Part shown: in pieces, positions 32,040 through 43,157 of the stretch
Layout of the letters: the number at the start of each line of letters is the position of its first letter
Numbering within the stretch: the first letter of the stretch is position 1
Source of the DNA: Nicotiana tabacum
Taxonomy: Eukaryota > Streptophyta > Magnoliopsida > Solanales > Solanaceae
Reading direction: 5' to 3'
Length of the DNA: 64,000 nucleotides
Assembly (NCBI RefSeq): GCF_000715075.1
Contig: NC_134087.1
Coordinates: 107,299,161-107,363,160, forward strand
Translations under genes and position numbers: made by a program
The notes under the pieces: model-generated
The model's input: the letters and a program-made list of their open reading frames with translations, nothing else
What the model was told of the DNA's origin: nothing
Database searches by the model: none

Positions 32040-34798
32040 TTAATCTTCTCCATGAGCAATATCTTCACCTTCGGGTTCTTCTCCGCTCTCAGACCCACTC
32101 ATGCTCCCAGAATCATCATCATCAGAAGAGATCAATGCTTTGGCTTCAGCTTCAAGTTCTTTTGCATCTTTGATCTCGGCAACGAGATCGAAGCCACGAG
32201 CGTGGATCTCCTCGAGAGTCTCTCTTTGAGACTGGCACTTGGCATGCTCGGCAACCTAGTATGCTCGAGTCCGAGCAATATCAACAACTTACTTTGCTCG
32301 AGCTTGAGAGGCTTCGATGTTAGACCAGTAGACGACCACAATTGCCTCAACATCGGCCTTAGATTTCGCCACTGCAAGTTCTGTAACCAACCTGGTCTGG
32401 AGCTCCTCAATTTTCTTGGCTTGTGCCAAGTTCTTCTTTCTCATACCTTGGAGTTAGCTTGCAGCCGAGGATAACTGAGCTTTAGCAGCTTCTTTTTCTG
32501 AGGTAAGGTGGTCCATATTTTGCTTCCACGCTATGGTTTCTGCCTTCACCGCATCTATCTCTTCATAGAGCTGCTCAATCATCTCGAGCAGTTGCTGGAC
32601 CTGTGAGACCGAATTGTTAGCCATCACTCCCGAACCGATGCTATGAGCTTCTAAGACTTTTATTACCTACTCAGTCAGTTCGCTCTGTTCTTTCTAAGCC
32701 GCAGCTAGCTCAGCTCGGAGGCCCTTGATTTCTTCTTCTTTCTGCTCACTGAGAAGTTTAAAGGCATTCTTCTCCTCGTTGAGCCCCTGGATATCGGCCT
32801 CATACTGACTCAGTTCCCCTCAAAATCAGAGGAAAGCTTCGTGATGAAGCACCGAAGCCTGCAAACATAGAAGGGAAAAATTATACTAAGGGAGAAAAAT
32901 CTAAGTATGAAAATGGATAGAAGAATCAGGGATTACCCGGTTTAAAGCCTGTTGGGCTTTGTTGAAAAGACAAGGCGCTCCCACCTCATCCATATGGGCT
33001 CAATCTTCCTCTGTGACCAAACACTGGAGGTAGCTGGCCACCCCTACAGGGGTAGCAAGAACTCGGGCATCCTCCGGGACCGTGATCACGATTGTCTGCT
33101 TGCACCGGGGATTGACACTTGGGGCCGAGAATTTGTTGGCAAATTTAAAACACGATGAAGCCTCGCTCGAGCTTTTTTGGAACCTCAAAGTCACTCAGAC
33201 TAGTGACATCTTCTACCCCAAAAAATAAACCACGAAAAAGATCTTCCTCTCTGTGGACTCCTTCCTCATGACAAGCCCCCGCACCCTGAGCATCGCATAT
33301 CTTTGATTTGGAGACTGAAGGAAACAAGGAGGAATCCACGATCTCTATTTCCCCGAGTAGGCCCATTGAGGCACTGCCTTCGTCTTGGGAAGTCTCGAGC
33401 TCAGTTTCTGCGCCGGCGTTCATCGCTTCTTTAACGACCTCTTAGCCCCGAGGTAAAACATCCTCAGTCCCTTTTGGCTTGGGGAATTGGGTCGAAGTCT
33501 CCTCATCGACCTCATCGGACCTAGGCTGGGCAGTGTCGATTTCTACTGGTTCCGAAGCTTTACGAGACCCAGTGCTATCTCGTGCATGGACCACTAGCCC
33601 AAAATAGTCTTCATTCTCTTCTTCTTGTTCACCCTCTTCGGGCTCATCTCGTAACCTGAGGACTGAGTCCATTGTTAAAGGGATGACATTTCTCTTACGG
33701 GTCCACCTGGGCTTTTGCTTGTCCAGCTTCGTGGAGCTCAAAGCCTCTCTCCTTTTCCGCTCTTTCTTCTGTTTCGGAACAGAAGGTTGGGGAAGGTTTT
33801 CTTCATCACCAGATGGGGGCCTCATCGGCACATCCTTCTCGAGACCTGCAAAAGAAGGATAAGCAAGATCAAGAAGAACTTCGGGCAGTGGTCAAAGTTA
33901 AAGTTATATGAAAACTTACCGTGGACTCGGGCCTTCCATCGACCTTTCACCAATTCGTGCCATGCGTGCTCGACGTGTGTCGATTTCAACACTAAGCTTC
34001 TGACCCAGTTCTCGAGCTGGGGAATCGCACCTGGCATGAAGGCAACAACTGCATCAAATAAAACACCCATATGAAAGGATGAAAAAATGAAGGTAATAAG
34101 CAGAAGTTAGAAAGTGAGTTTTACTTACGTCTCACATTCCATTTCTTTGGAAAATGGCATACTTTCGATCGGGATCCGGTCCGAGGTCTTCACTCGGACA
34201 AATCGGCTCATCCAGCCCCGGTCCTTGTCCTCATCTATGCTCGAGAAAGCCGACTTAGAAGCCCGACGTTGAATCTTTATTAGCCCACGTTGATAAAGTC
34301 GGGGACTATATAAATGTATAAGATGATCGAGGGTGAAGGGAAGCCCGTCGACTTTTCTCACAAAAAAGCAGAGCAGTATCACTATCCTCCAGAAGGAGGG
34401 GTGTATTTGGCCGAGGGTGACCTCGTACTTCTTGCATAAGTCCATAATAACCGGGTACAAGGGGCCCAATGTGAAAGGGTAGGCGTAAACACTCAAAAAA
34501 CCCTTCACATACGTAGTGATTGACTCCTCAGGTGAGGCACCACCACGTGCCTATTTACCCAGTTGCAATCCTTTTTAACTTGATCTATAAGGCCACCGGT
34601 GATTGTGTACATGTACCTCGACATAGGCTCGCATCGGGCCGGAATCGAGGGGGTCTTTTCAATCTTGAAGTCAGAATCAAGGACGCACGACAGAGGAAAG
34701 AATTCTTCAGGGCATGGCTCCACTGCTGGTTGCTCGCCGGCCGGCTAAGACGAGGAAGCCTTTTCTTTCTGCGGAACGGTTTTAGTTGTTTTGGACAT
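32040..34798 (-). pseudogene. Spliced antisense accessory gene of element B (Transposase_28-like plus coiled coil)
   Basis: Lies opposite to gag-pol, between integrase and the 3' LTR. ATG at 34798. Exon 1 (34798-34129) has one TAG near 34748 and a one-base shift near 34510; its 34125-34508 part (SVYAYPFTLGPLYP, LYSPRLYQRGLIKI) resembles PF04195. Donor GTAAGT at 34128; exon 2 is 34048-33920 (PQLENWVRSLV, ELVKGRW), donor GTAAGT; exon 3 is 33845-32937, with one stop near 33443, containing a basic patch (KQKKERKRRE), an acidic run (EEGEQEEENEDY) and Ser-rich text; donor GTAATC; exon 4 is 32858-32040, a long Glu/Lys/Ala coiled coil ending in an acidic tail (SSDDDDSGSMSGSESGEE) and TAA. About 840 codons in all. 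Partner and function unknown; light decay for its context. Confidence 0.7.
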
Positions 34799-35157
34799 TT
34801 TGTTTTTTGTGAACAAAGGAGAATAGAGATTGGGATATTTGGTGTTTTGGGGGAAACAAACAAGGAAATTCAAAAGCTTGAAGGTAAGAGGTTCTGTAGG
34901 TGGTGAAGGAAGATGGACATTAGAACGAAAAGAGATTAAAAGTAAAGTTTGGGCAAGAGAAGGAAAGTGCATTTATTGGATGAAGACGACGGTTCAGAAC
35001 CGATAGTGGCCGACAACAACTGACAGGCATTTAATGCCTCGATATATGAACTGACAAGATGTTTCGATCACCTCTGCCGCTTGCGTCACAATGCTTACAT
35101 CATGATAAACCGAGGGCAAGTTTGAAGTCTCAATTCGTTTCTTGTCATTGCACTCCC
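34799..35157. other. Region between antisense gene start and 3' LTR of B
   Basis: No gene. It would contain the promoter and 5' leader of the minus-strand accessory gene; I see no clear TATA box to assign. Confidence 0.35.
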
Positions 35158-35175
35158 AAAAATGAGGGGACAATC
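35158..35175 (+). other. Polypurine tract region of element B
   Basis: AAAAATGAGGGGACAATC directly precedes the 3' LTR TG at 35176; this is the expected site for second-strand priming. Confidence 0.7.
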
Positions 35176-35822
35176 TGTATACGGCCAAAATCGGGCTTGC
35201 TTAATTTTGTATAACCTACCGAAATTGGGGTGGCAAATCAAGGATCGACCTTGGTTATTTCGGACTATGGTGGTGATGGAATGGTAAGCTCATAGCTTAA
35301 TGGCCGATCAAGATCGGGACCGGCCGTGATCGAGACCAAAGTAAGAAAGAGGTCGAGCAAGATCAAAGGAAGCCTGCTAAGTTGAGTAACAGAAAGTTGA
35401 GATATCCGCGATCGAGCAAGGATCGTGGCTAGAATCTCGGCACGTATCAAGTCAAGGTCGGTTATTTCGCTTATCATGGATTAGCTTATGTAATTAGAAT
35501 TATACCATAAATAGGATTCCTCTACTATATAAAGAGGGTTCTAATCTTTTGTAACGAGCTCATTCTCGCATATCAAAGCAATACAATGCTCTTTTCCTCT
35601 TATATTCTCTGGTTTATCAGTTTATTTCATAACTCTATTCTCACTCACTCGGTTCGAGGGCGACCTAGCTCAAGGGCCGAATTGCATTTCAATACTGGTT
35701 TACTTTACTTTGATGTTAATTTCTACTATTAATCATCATATTTATCAATTGGTCCTAGGTGAAATTACGTATCCTTAAAACCACTTATAGGTTTAATTGT
35801 TATCTGAATTTAAGGGTAAACA
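35176..35822 (+). repeat. 3' LTR of element B (647 bp)
   Basis: TGTATACGG...GGTAAACA, paired with 14024-14628. It has a short segment near the 5' end (about 35195-35220) not present in the 5' LTR. TATA CTATATAAAGAGGG near 35524-35537. Confidence 0.9.
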
Positions 35823-36646
35823 AAAATATAAACTTGTTCTCCGAATTTCAATAGTCCAATACACGATTCAATGTCCAAATCTACTCCAAATGAGCTCAAA
35901 TTTGAAACATAATTTTTCAAATATCATAAAGAACAAATCTCAATAATTAAATTGTCAAAACAACAACAAATTTAACAAACCTATCTTGCAACTAAGAAGA
36001 AGAAGAAGAAAGAAGAAGAAAAAGAAGAAGAAGAAGAAACAATCTAAGCACAAAGAAGAAGAAAATAACAGTAAAGAAGAAGAGAAAAGTGTTTGTGTAT
36101 GATGTTATCCAAAAATTGGGTACCCAAAACTAGGCGCCACATACAAATTTACAATTAAATACACGTGGCCGCGGAGAATCTAAACAAGATTCAGACAATC
36201 TGATGCTTAATAACGTAATCCCTAGTTAAATTGGCGAAGCACTGATGAAATTTATCTCATAATGCCACGAAATTTCGAAAAAGATTAACATACAACTGAA
36301 CATCTTGGATTAGTATTTTTACTCTAAAATGGTGAATTTAATCAATTCCTAATAAAATCCCCAAAAAAGAACTTCTCAAAGAATACGTTTTCAATCTAAG
36401 GTCACTTGGGATGAAACTGGTATAGAGAAAAGCTTAATTGATAATACTGCAAACTGTTGCAAGAATATCAAGACAGCGTGGCGTATATACATTCAGAGAA
36501 AAATCCAAGGAACTTTTTCGAAAGATCGAATAGAAAGTAATTAAGTGGTTTCGATTCACTGCTGTCATAATTTAAAGAAAATGACGAATATTTTTAGAGA
36601 AGATACGGAGCACTCTAAACATTTTATATTGAAAGTTGGATTTAAA
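35823..36646. other. Gene-island flank with GAA-rich microsatellite
   Basis: No gene. 35994-36066 is a (GAA)n-rich simple repeat with interruptions. GGGTACCCAAAAC and neighbours near 36118 look like repeat-derived sequence that I cannot name. Confidence 0.5.
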
Positions 36647-37912
36647 GATTTTGGAATAAACGGAAAATACTCAAAAGTGTAAGACAACAACAGAAATTTC
36701 TGACATTTGTTGACCACCAAAGTACAAAATATTTTTTAACAGTAGAGATCTTACGCTAATTATATTTTTTAACATTTCAACAAAATATGATTATTATCAT
36801 TCCTATCCTTAAGTTTACTTTATCGCACATCGCAAATTAAATGGGAAGAACTTAGTGTTTATTCTACTTTATTATTTCTTATTTTTATATTCTAATGATA
36901 ATGCAATGGTTAAAACCCCTTAATTAATTGATAAATATAAAAAATAATTTTATCCATTAATCATTAATTATTATAATTATTACCTTTGATGAGATTGACA
37001 AACGATAAGTAAACACCATTTAGTAAAGTTTTCAGTCGACAACAGAAATAATATAATTATTCTAATAACAGACTTAACGGTCAGGCTACCATAAACGATA
37101 CTTCCTCCTGACTTTCCATATCTTAAATTCGATAACGACATAAATGATTCCAGACAAAAAATTACTCGTTCATCTAATTTTCCAATAAAATAATATAGTA
37201 TGAATTTAGTTAATGGAAATTTATAACAAAATTACACTTTACCCTAAAATTAAGAAATTGATCGTCTTTGTGGATTTTGGAATAAAGGAAAAAGTAATTA
37301 ATTTTCAAAAGTGTAAGACTACAACAGAAATTTCTGACATTTGTTGATCACCAGAGTCCAGGGTACAAAATATACCCTTGTAGTTTGTAGCAATGTAAAT
37401 TGCATCTAGGAAAGATCTTACACTAATTAATTAACTACATTCAACAAAATATGATTCTTATCACTGCTATTCCTTAAGTTTACTTTATCGCACATCGCAA
37501 TTGGGAAGAACTTAATTTTTATTCTACTTTAATTATTTCTTATTTTTAATTTTTAGTGATAACGCAATGGTTAAAAACCCTTAATTAATCGATAAATATA
37601 AAAAATAATATTATCCATTAATCATTATTACAATTATCACCTTTGATGAGATTGACAAACGACAAGTAAACAACACCATTTAGTAAAGTTTTCAGCCGAC
37701 AATTAAAGGACAAAAATAATATGATTATTGTAATAACAGACTTAACGGTCAGGGCTGCCATAATTGACAGTTCCTCCCGACTTTTCACATCTTAAAATCG
37801 GTAACGACATAAATGATTCCAAATAAAAAATTATATTACTCGTTTATTTAGTATTTTCAATAAAATAATGTATGAATTTAGTTAACGGAAATTTATTTAT
37901 ACTTTACCCTAA
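36647..37912. repeat. Tandem segmental duplication, unit about 0.63 kb
   Basis: Copy 1 (36647-37247) and copy 2 (37273-37912) both start GATTTTGGAATAAA and end CTTTACCCTAA, sharing long identical runs such as TTTACTTTATCGCACATCGC. Small indels separate them, including an extra ~35 bp in copy 2 near 37362. AT-rich and non-coding; it lies 0.5 kb upstream of the MBD gene. Confidence 0.88.
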
Positions 37913-38138
37913 CAATACATTTATCTCTTCTACATAGCTAGCTTTGCAATATTAGATAAAATAAAATAATAAAAAACCAAATGCATGGTAATCTAGCTCT
38001 TCTTAATGTGCAAGTAAATAATAATAACATTATTTTTTTTCAATAATATTGTTACTTTTCAGTGTTATCTTAAAATAATGTAATAACAGCTTAAAAAGGA
38101 ATAAAATTTAAAATGTAGGAAATAGTGATCACTTCCAC

Positions 38139-38148
38139 GTTTAAATAG
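38139..38148 (+). promoter_or_regulatory. Possible TATA box of the MBD gene
   Basis: GTTTAAATAG stands about 280 bases before the ATG at 38428. The sequence between is CT-rich (CTTCTTTCTCCTCC), usual for plant leaders. Position and motif only. Confidence 0.35.
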
Positions 38149-38427
38149 AGAGTGTAAGTGGTTGTTTGGACAGAAGCAGAAAAGTAACGGTGCCATCCTC
38201 TTATATCTATCATCTCTACTTGGCCTTTGCTCAAACAGTCTACTCTCTTCTTTCTCCTCCATTTCATTTTGTATCGAAAGAATCTTTTCTCACATAAAAT
38301 TACTTTCTGTTTCTTTTTTTTTTTCTACTCTCTTTGTCTTTCTCTTTCACGGAAGCTGTTCATGTAATTTCGTTTTCAAAGATTTTTCTGTTAAATTTTG
38401 AGGACAAGACCTAGCTATAACAAATTG

Positions 38428-39555
38428 ATGGATTACCATGATATATTCTATGAACTTGATCCAATTTTTGATGGTGATGAATGGGATCATCGTCTAGATG
38501 GGAAGATTTCAAGTGATGATCAAATCCGCAAAGGTGTTCATCAATTTCTTAATGAGGAATTACAACAGAAAGCTAGTGATGATGCTTCGCTAAAAATGGA
38601 CATGCAAGAAAATGGTGTAGAATTACAAAATGGTGATGATAAAGATTTAGAGATCTTGAAAGTTGAGGTCAATGGAAAAAAAGAAGCTACTGAATCTGTT
38701 ATTAAATCCCAGGTGGAAAGAAGAACTAACCCTAGAAGGGTAAATAGAAGGGCAAATAAGGCTGCAACTAGTAGTACTTCTTCAGCAGATCAAAGTGGAA
38801 ATTTAGAGGAAAAAAAATGCAAACGTGAAAGGATTAATGCTGAGGATTTCATCTTACCTAAGGGGTGGATGATTGAAGTTCGAGTTAGGAAAAATGGAAG
38901 CACTTCTGGCCACAAAGATACAGTAATAAATAAGACATTAACATCCTCTTTAATTCCTGTACTTGTTATGGAATTTTCAATTAATTTGCTTTTAGATCCT
39001 TAGACATATATCTTCTTTGCATGCAACAATCTGATTTAGAGTTAAATCAGAATATTAGGTACACTAATGCGTGACTGGTGATTAGAATTAACTTCTTATT
39101 ATGGTGTTTTGTTGCAGTACTACATTGAGAAAAGTACGAGACATGTTTGCCGATCAAGGATGGAAGTCCTTAGGTACCTACAATCCAAACAAAGGGTATG
39201 TGAAAATTTTGACTAGTGTATATACTTAAAGATAGTTAAATAGATTTTAATTAATTAATTGATGACAGTTTATAAATTGATAAATCCATCAGAGGGTATG
39301 TGAAGAGTGAAAACTTTGTTTATATGCTTAATACTTAAGGGTACTTCTTTAGTTGATGGAACTTTCATGACTAAGTTTATAAAATTGATAAAGGTTGAGG
39401 TATGTAGCTATATATACATGTCGTGTATATATAGTCCTTCTCGGGGCTGGATCACAAACTCAAGTGTATATCTTGTAAGTTGCTTTTTAACGTTTGCGAT
39501 GTTTTCAAAGTATTGTATCCATTTGCAGGAGCAAAGCCAAGTTCAAGAAGGATGA
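38428..39555 (+). CDS. Methyl-CpG-binding-domain (MBD) protein, three exons
   Basis: MBD proteins bind methylated CpG in the nucleus and recruit repressive chromatin factors; that is family knowledge. Exon 1 is 38428-38922 (165 codons): acidic N-terminus, basic NLS-like stretch at 97-112 (ERRTNPRRVNRRANK), then the domain start LPKGWMIEVRVRKNGSTSG (143-161). Donor GTAATA; exon 2 39118-39195 completes the domain (YYIEKSTRHVCRSRMEVLRYL); donor GTATGT; exon 3 from 39529 reads eight codons to TGA at 39555. The MBD is at the C-terminus, total 199 aa. The start is the first in-frame ATG. Exon 3 in the next frame would read SKAKFKKDERSNNCDC, a more family-like basic tail, so the last exon may be mis-modelled or carry an indel. 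Specific MBD class not assigned. Confidence 0.8.
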
Positions 39556-39890
39556 AAGGTCAAACAATTGCGACTGTACAGACTATTTTAGTTTTTTCCC
39601 GTCATGTATAAGTATAACTGGGTTGTCACGTGTTGGAGTACATCTTTTTCCTCCTGAGCTAATCCTTAAGGATTTTATCTAATTTTCATGTCCAAGCAGT
39701 TAAGTCAATATCATATATTGATCTCTTCGATTGATACTCAGGAAATTGAGGGTTTAAACTGTATTAATCTCAAAACCATTTCAAGTTCATGCTAATCAAA
39801 TAAGTAATGCTCGTAAGTTATCTTTGATTATTAGGCTTACTTGAAATAGAACGGTTATGTGCAATTTTTCTTTGGATAATTAGCTAGCTC
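39556..39890. other. 3' flank of the MBD gene
   Basis: No ORF beyond the alternative exon-3 frame (to 39682). Presumed 3' UTR and spacer; no clear polyadenylation signal picked. Confidence 0.4.
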
Positions 39891-40286
39891 TAGGGGTGGC
39901 AAAATGGTTAAAAGAAAACAGTTAACCGCCCATATTATCCACTAAAAAATGAGTTGGATAATGAACTTTTTAAAAACGGGTCAAATATGGATAAGAACCA
40001 TATTATCCAGTTAGAAAATGGATAACCAATGGATAATCAATATGTCTAACTTTTACATTTGCAAAGCCTCAAATTGAGGGTTCCTCAAGTTAGGGAGACT
40101 AAGAATTCTCCCAAAAGTGATCATATGCAAGAAGTCATGGATAATATGGTTATCCATATTATCCGCAGGTGAACCCGTTTTTTATCCATATTAAATATGG
40201 GTCAGATTGGATAATTTATCTGTTTTTTCATTACCCATTTTCGACCCGAACCATATCCGACCCGACCAGCCCGTTTGCCACTCCTA
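39891..40286. mobile_element. hAT-like MITE (396 bp) with perfect 8-bp target duplication
   Basis: Ends are TAGGGGTGGCAAAATGG and, reverse-complemented, TAGGAGTGGCAAACGGG. GCTAGCTC is present at 39883-39890 and 40287-40294. Eight-bp duplications are characteristic of hAT. Inside are many copies of GGATAA/TTATCC in both orientations, able to fold. No coding capacity. Confidence 0.85.
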
Positions 40287-40683
40287 GCTAGCTCATACTA
40301 ATTTTCTTTGAAGGAACATTGATTTCTTGAAAGTTCAATTTTCTCAAAGATTTGTAGCTGATCTTACTCTCCGAACTCGGTTGAGCACCGGTCGCGCTCC
40401 TCGAATTTTGGGGCGTGACACAAACTCGGGTCAAACTTTAGAAATTCAAGCTTTATAAAATCAAAACTTTTAATTTTTCAAAAACTAAAGGAAAACGTGC
40501 CTACGCACCTCGGAATACTGAGCTTCGCCCCATGCGCACGGCACCCTGAGGCGCTACTTGCATGATGCTCCGCCGTTCGTTGCCAAAAGCCAATGTTTGC
40601 CACGAGCGGTGTCACCGCCAGGCGTACTACGAGCCCACACGAGTACTTGCCACCGCGGTTTGCGAACATCGGGGACGTAGCAC

Positions 40684-40868
40684 GGACATTATTGGTGGAG
40701 AAGAATGAAGAAGGACATTGTGGGATTTGTAGCTCGGTGTCTCAATTGTCAGCAGGTGAAATATGAGCATCAGAGACCGGGTGACTTGCTTCAGCGGATG
40801 GATATTCCAGAGTGAAAGTGGGAGCGGATCACTATGGATTTTGTAGTTGGGCTCCCACGAACTTCCCA
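40684..40868 (+). pseudogene. Chromovirus integrase fragment
   Basis: Frame 40684 reads HYWWRRMKKDIVGFVARCLNCQQVKYEHQRP, i.e. the second half of the integrase zinc-binding region with CX2C, a TGA, then WERITMDFVVGLPRTSQ with the first catalytic Asp. It breaks off at about 40868. Same lineage as element E. The upstream 40370-40680, GC-richer than its surroundings, may belong to the same scrap or another. Confidence 0.75.
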
Positions 40869-41476
40869 AATAGTCTAAATATCTACTACTATATCTTAAG
40901 GTACATATTATATGTTAATGTGATATTTGACGAGGCCAAAACCATAAGAACATATATAAGCAAAACCAGATACGAGCTGTAGAAAACCTCTTACAACCTC
41001 TGTAAGTTTTCTATATTTTTGATTGTATGCATGCAAGTCGTTCAATGTATATAGTTCGGTTCGGATATTCTTTGAGCTGTACAAAGCCTCTTACTTTTGT
41101 GGTTATGGGATATTCTTCTTCCAGTACCCCTCAAAGCTCAGTCAAATGCTTCGGTTCTTTTCCTTTCTGCAGCTTACACAATATGTGCTTAACTCCTCGA
41201 GTAATTGATCTTTCCTTGCTAGCTATTCCACAATTTAGGTATTGGGTATCTACCACATACAACTCGTTTAAAGCTGGTACACACGGCTTGATTTATCTTC
41301 ATCACCCTATTCATTATTTCTTCAGACCCTTCAACTTTTCTGAGAAATCAAAAGTAAATAAAAGTCAAGTTGAAACTAAAGATAGATGGAACTAAATAAA
41401 GAAAAATTCACATAAAACATACGTACGTATACACCACAACATGAGTTTCACCCTTTTGGATTACCAATTTGGATTC
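40869..41476. other. AT-rich spacer
   Basis: No gene or repeat recognised; short open frames here have no recognisable content. Confidence 0.4.
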
Positions 41477-42136
41477 TGTCGGGAAAAAATAATATCCCGC
41501 CCAAGAATAATATCTACGGTAAATAGCAATAACACAAGAGAGTAACAACGATACCAAATCTTTTAACGGGGTAAAATACAATATCCGAGTGTAGCAAAAT
41601 TACCACTATATATAATAGTATAACTTGGTAGCGTCAAAAGACTACTACAACTTCAAAAAAAATAACACTCTTTATATTAGATACATCACTACAATATTAT
41701 TCACACTCAATGTTTATCTCACAGACTACACTCTTTATATTAGATATATCACTACAATATTATTCACACTCAATGTTTATCTCGCATACTACAAATTGTG
41801 GAGTACTCTCAGCTTAGTGCTTCTGTCTCGTTTTGGTGTACTTGAAATGAAGAATGAAGGCTTCTATTTATAGCCAAAGTTTCCATCCCTCGTAACCAAT
41901 CAAATTTGATTTTACAAAAAATAGATTTGCCTTTTTGATAATCGGATTTGGCTTTGTCAAATCGGACTTGTCTTTGCAAATTGCACAACCTGTTTCAGCC
42001 TATTTTCTTTTTCTTTTATTTATTTTAAATGGGTCCCACAGATTCCTCGGGTAATCATCTTACAAGAAACAAAGTTACGTTCCACTACTTTATAAACTCT
42101 CTTTGCAGCAGCATGGATCGGAGTGGCTTCTCATCA
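41477..42136 (-). mobile_element. Solo LTR, copia-type by guess (660 bp)
   Basis: Begins TGTCGGG and ends TCATCA, flanked by GATTC (41472-41476) and AATTC (42137-42141), a 5-bp duplication with one mismatch. No internal region on either side. The minus strand has a good TATA box, GGCTATAAATAGAAGCC (about 41859-41875). A 62-bp tandem duplication lies at about 41671-41795 (both copies contain CACTACAATATTATTCACAC). Family assignment is uncertain. Confidence 0.6.
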
Positions 42137-42355
42137 AATTCCCCCATTCTCTTAACACATATAAAATTACAGGAGCATAAACTCAAGCGCTGATTAGATA
42201 TTAATTAAGCGATGCAATTTTAAATTATAACACCTTGCAATTACTACTGCAGATTCTATTTTTAGATGCCAACTTAAGATCAGAAATTATTTGCACTTCC
42301 TTGCAGCAATAACAAGCTCTTGGTGCATATTGCTTCATTAAACAACAACAAATAT
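42137..42355. other. Spacer before element D
   Basis: Short AT-rich sequence; nothing recognised. Confidence 0.4.
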
Positions 42356-43040
42356 TGTATACAGTCGAAATTGAGCTCGCCTACGACATGGTAGGTCAGG
42401 CTCGGAACGTGGCAATGAAGGACTGAAGATCAACCCCAAATCCCACTGGGCCAAAATCCAGGGTCAGAACGCATGCTTTTGAGAATATCGAGGCCGTGAT
42501 CCTGGAATCGACCTTGGCCCCGAACGAGCTCGAAGAAATTGATAGCATAGCCAACACAAGACCGAAATATCCGTGACCGGTCAGATATTGCGGCGGGAAT
42601 CTCGGCACGTATCAATAAGGAACCATCGATCAACAAATCAAGAGATTGTTTTACTTTTTATAGAATTGTATATAAAGTATGACCCCTCTACTATATAAAA
42701 GGGGGCCTGATAATTCTTTTGACACATTTTAACACGCATTCCAAAGCAATACATTATTATTTCTCTCTTTAATCTCTTATTCTTCTGTATCTTGATACCG
42801 ATCGAAGTACATCCAGTTCGAGTGTGACTGACCTTCTAAGACTGTAACTGTTCAGTTCGTGTAGTTTGAATTTACTTTGTCATTGTTTATTTCAATAGCA
42901 TTTCTTGGTCTGGTGTGGCTAATAGATGACAGAAGGATGGCGAGTTTTTATTGGGAACCTAGCGGCGCTTTGTGTCAAGTTAATCTGTATATCCTTGAAA
43001 CCACTTACAAATTCAATTGTTATCCGATTTGAGGCAAACA
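42356..43040 (+). repeat. 5' LTR of element D (685 bp) and adjoining PBS
   Basis: TGTATACAG...GAGGCAAACA, with TATA CTATATAAAAGGGGG at about 42691-42705. PBS TGGCGCCTACCGTGGGG at 43044-43060. The five bases before it are AATAT. Confidence 0.8.
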
Positions 43041-43157
43041 GTTTGGCGCCTACCGTGGGGCTAAGAATAATAGTTGTTATTTGATAGAATTTTCCATAAC
43101 ACACAATACTTTACACTTGTTATTTGAAGTGCCTCTAATTCCAGGTTAAAGCTCAAA

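Larger units (their letters stand above)
14024..35822 (+). mobile_element. Element B: Tat-like Ty3/gypsy retrotransposon with nested insertions
   Basis: A full plan is visible: 5' LTR, PBS, gag, protease, RT, RNase H, integrase, a distal region with an antisense gene, polypurine tract and 3' LTR. Integrase is interrupted by the Athila-like element C (20217-30320), and RT-RNase H by a CACTA-like insertion. Without these the element is about 11.4 kb. Flanks are AAAAC (left) and AAAAT (right), a possible target duplication with one mismatch. Many stops are present in pol. Confidence 0.9.

Noticed and set aside
35994..36066. GAA-rich stretch as a coding Glu/Lys tract
   Set aside because: No open frame of length around it; a simple microsatellite.
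38398..38427. Upstream in-frame start for the MBD gene at 38398
   Set aside because: The codon is TTG; the first ATG in frame is 38428.
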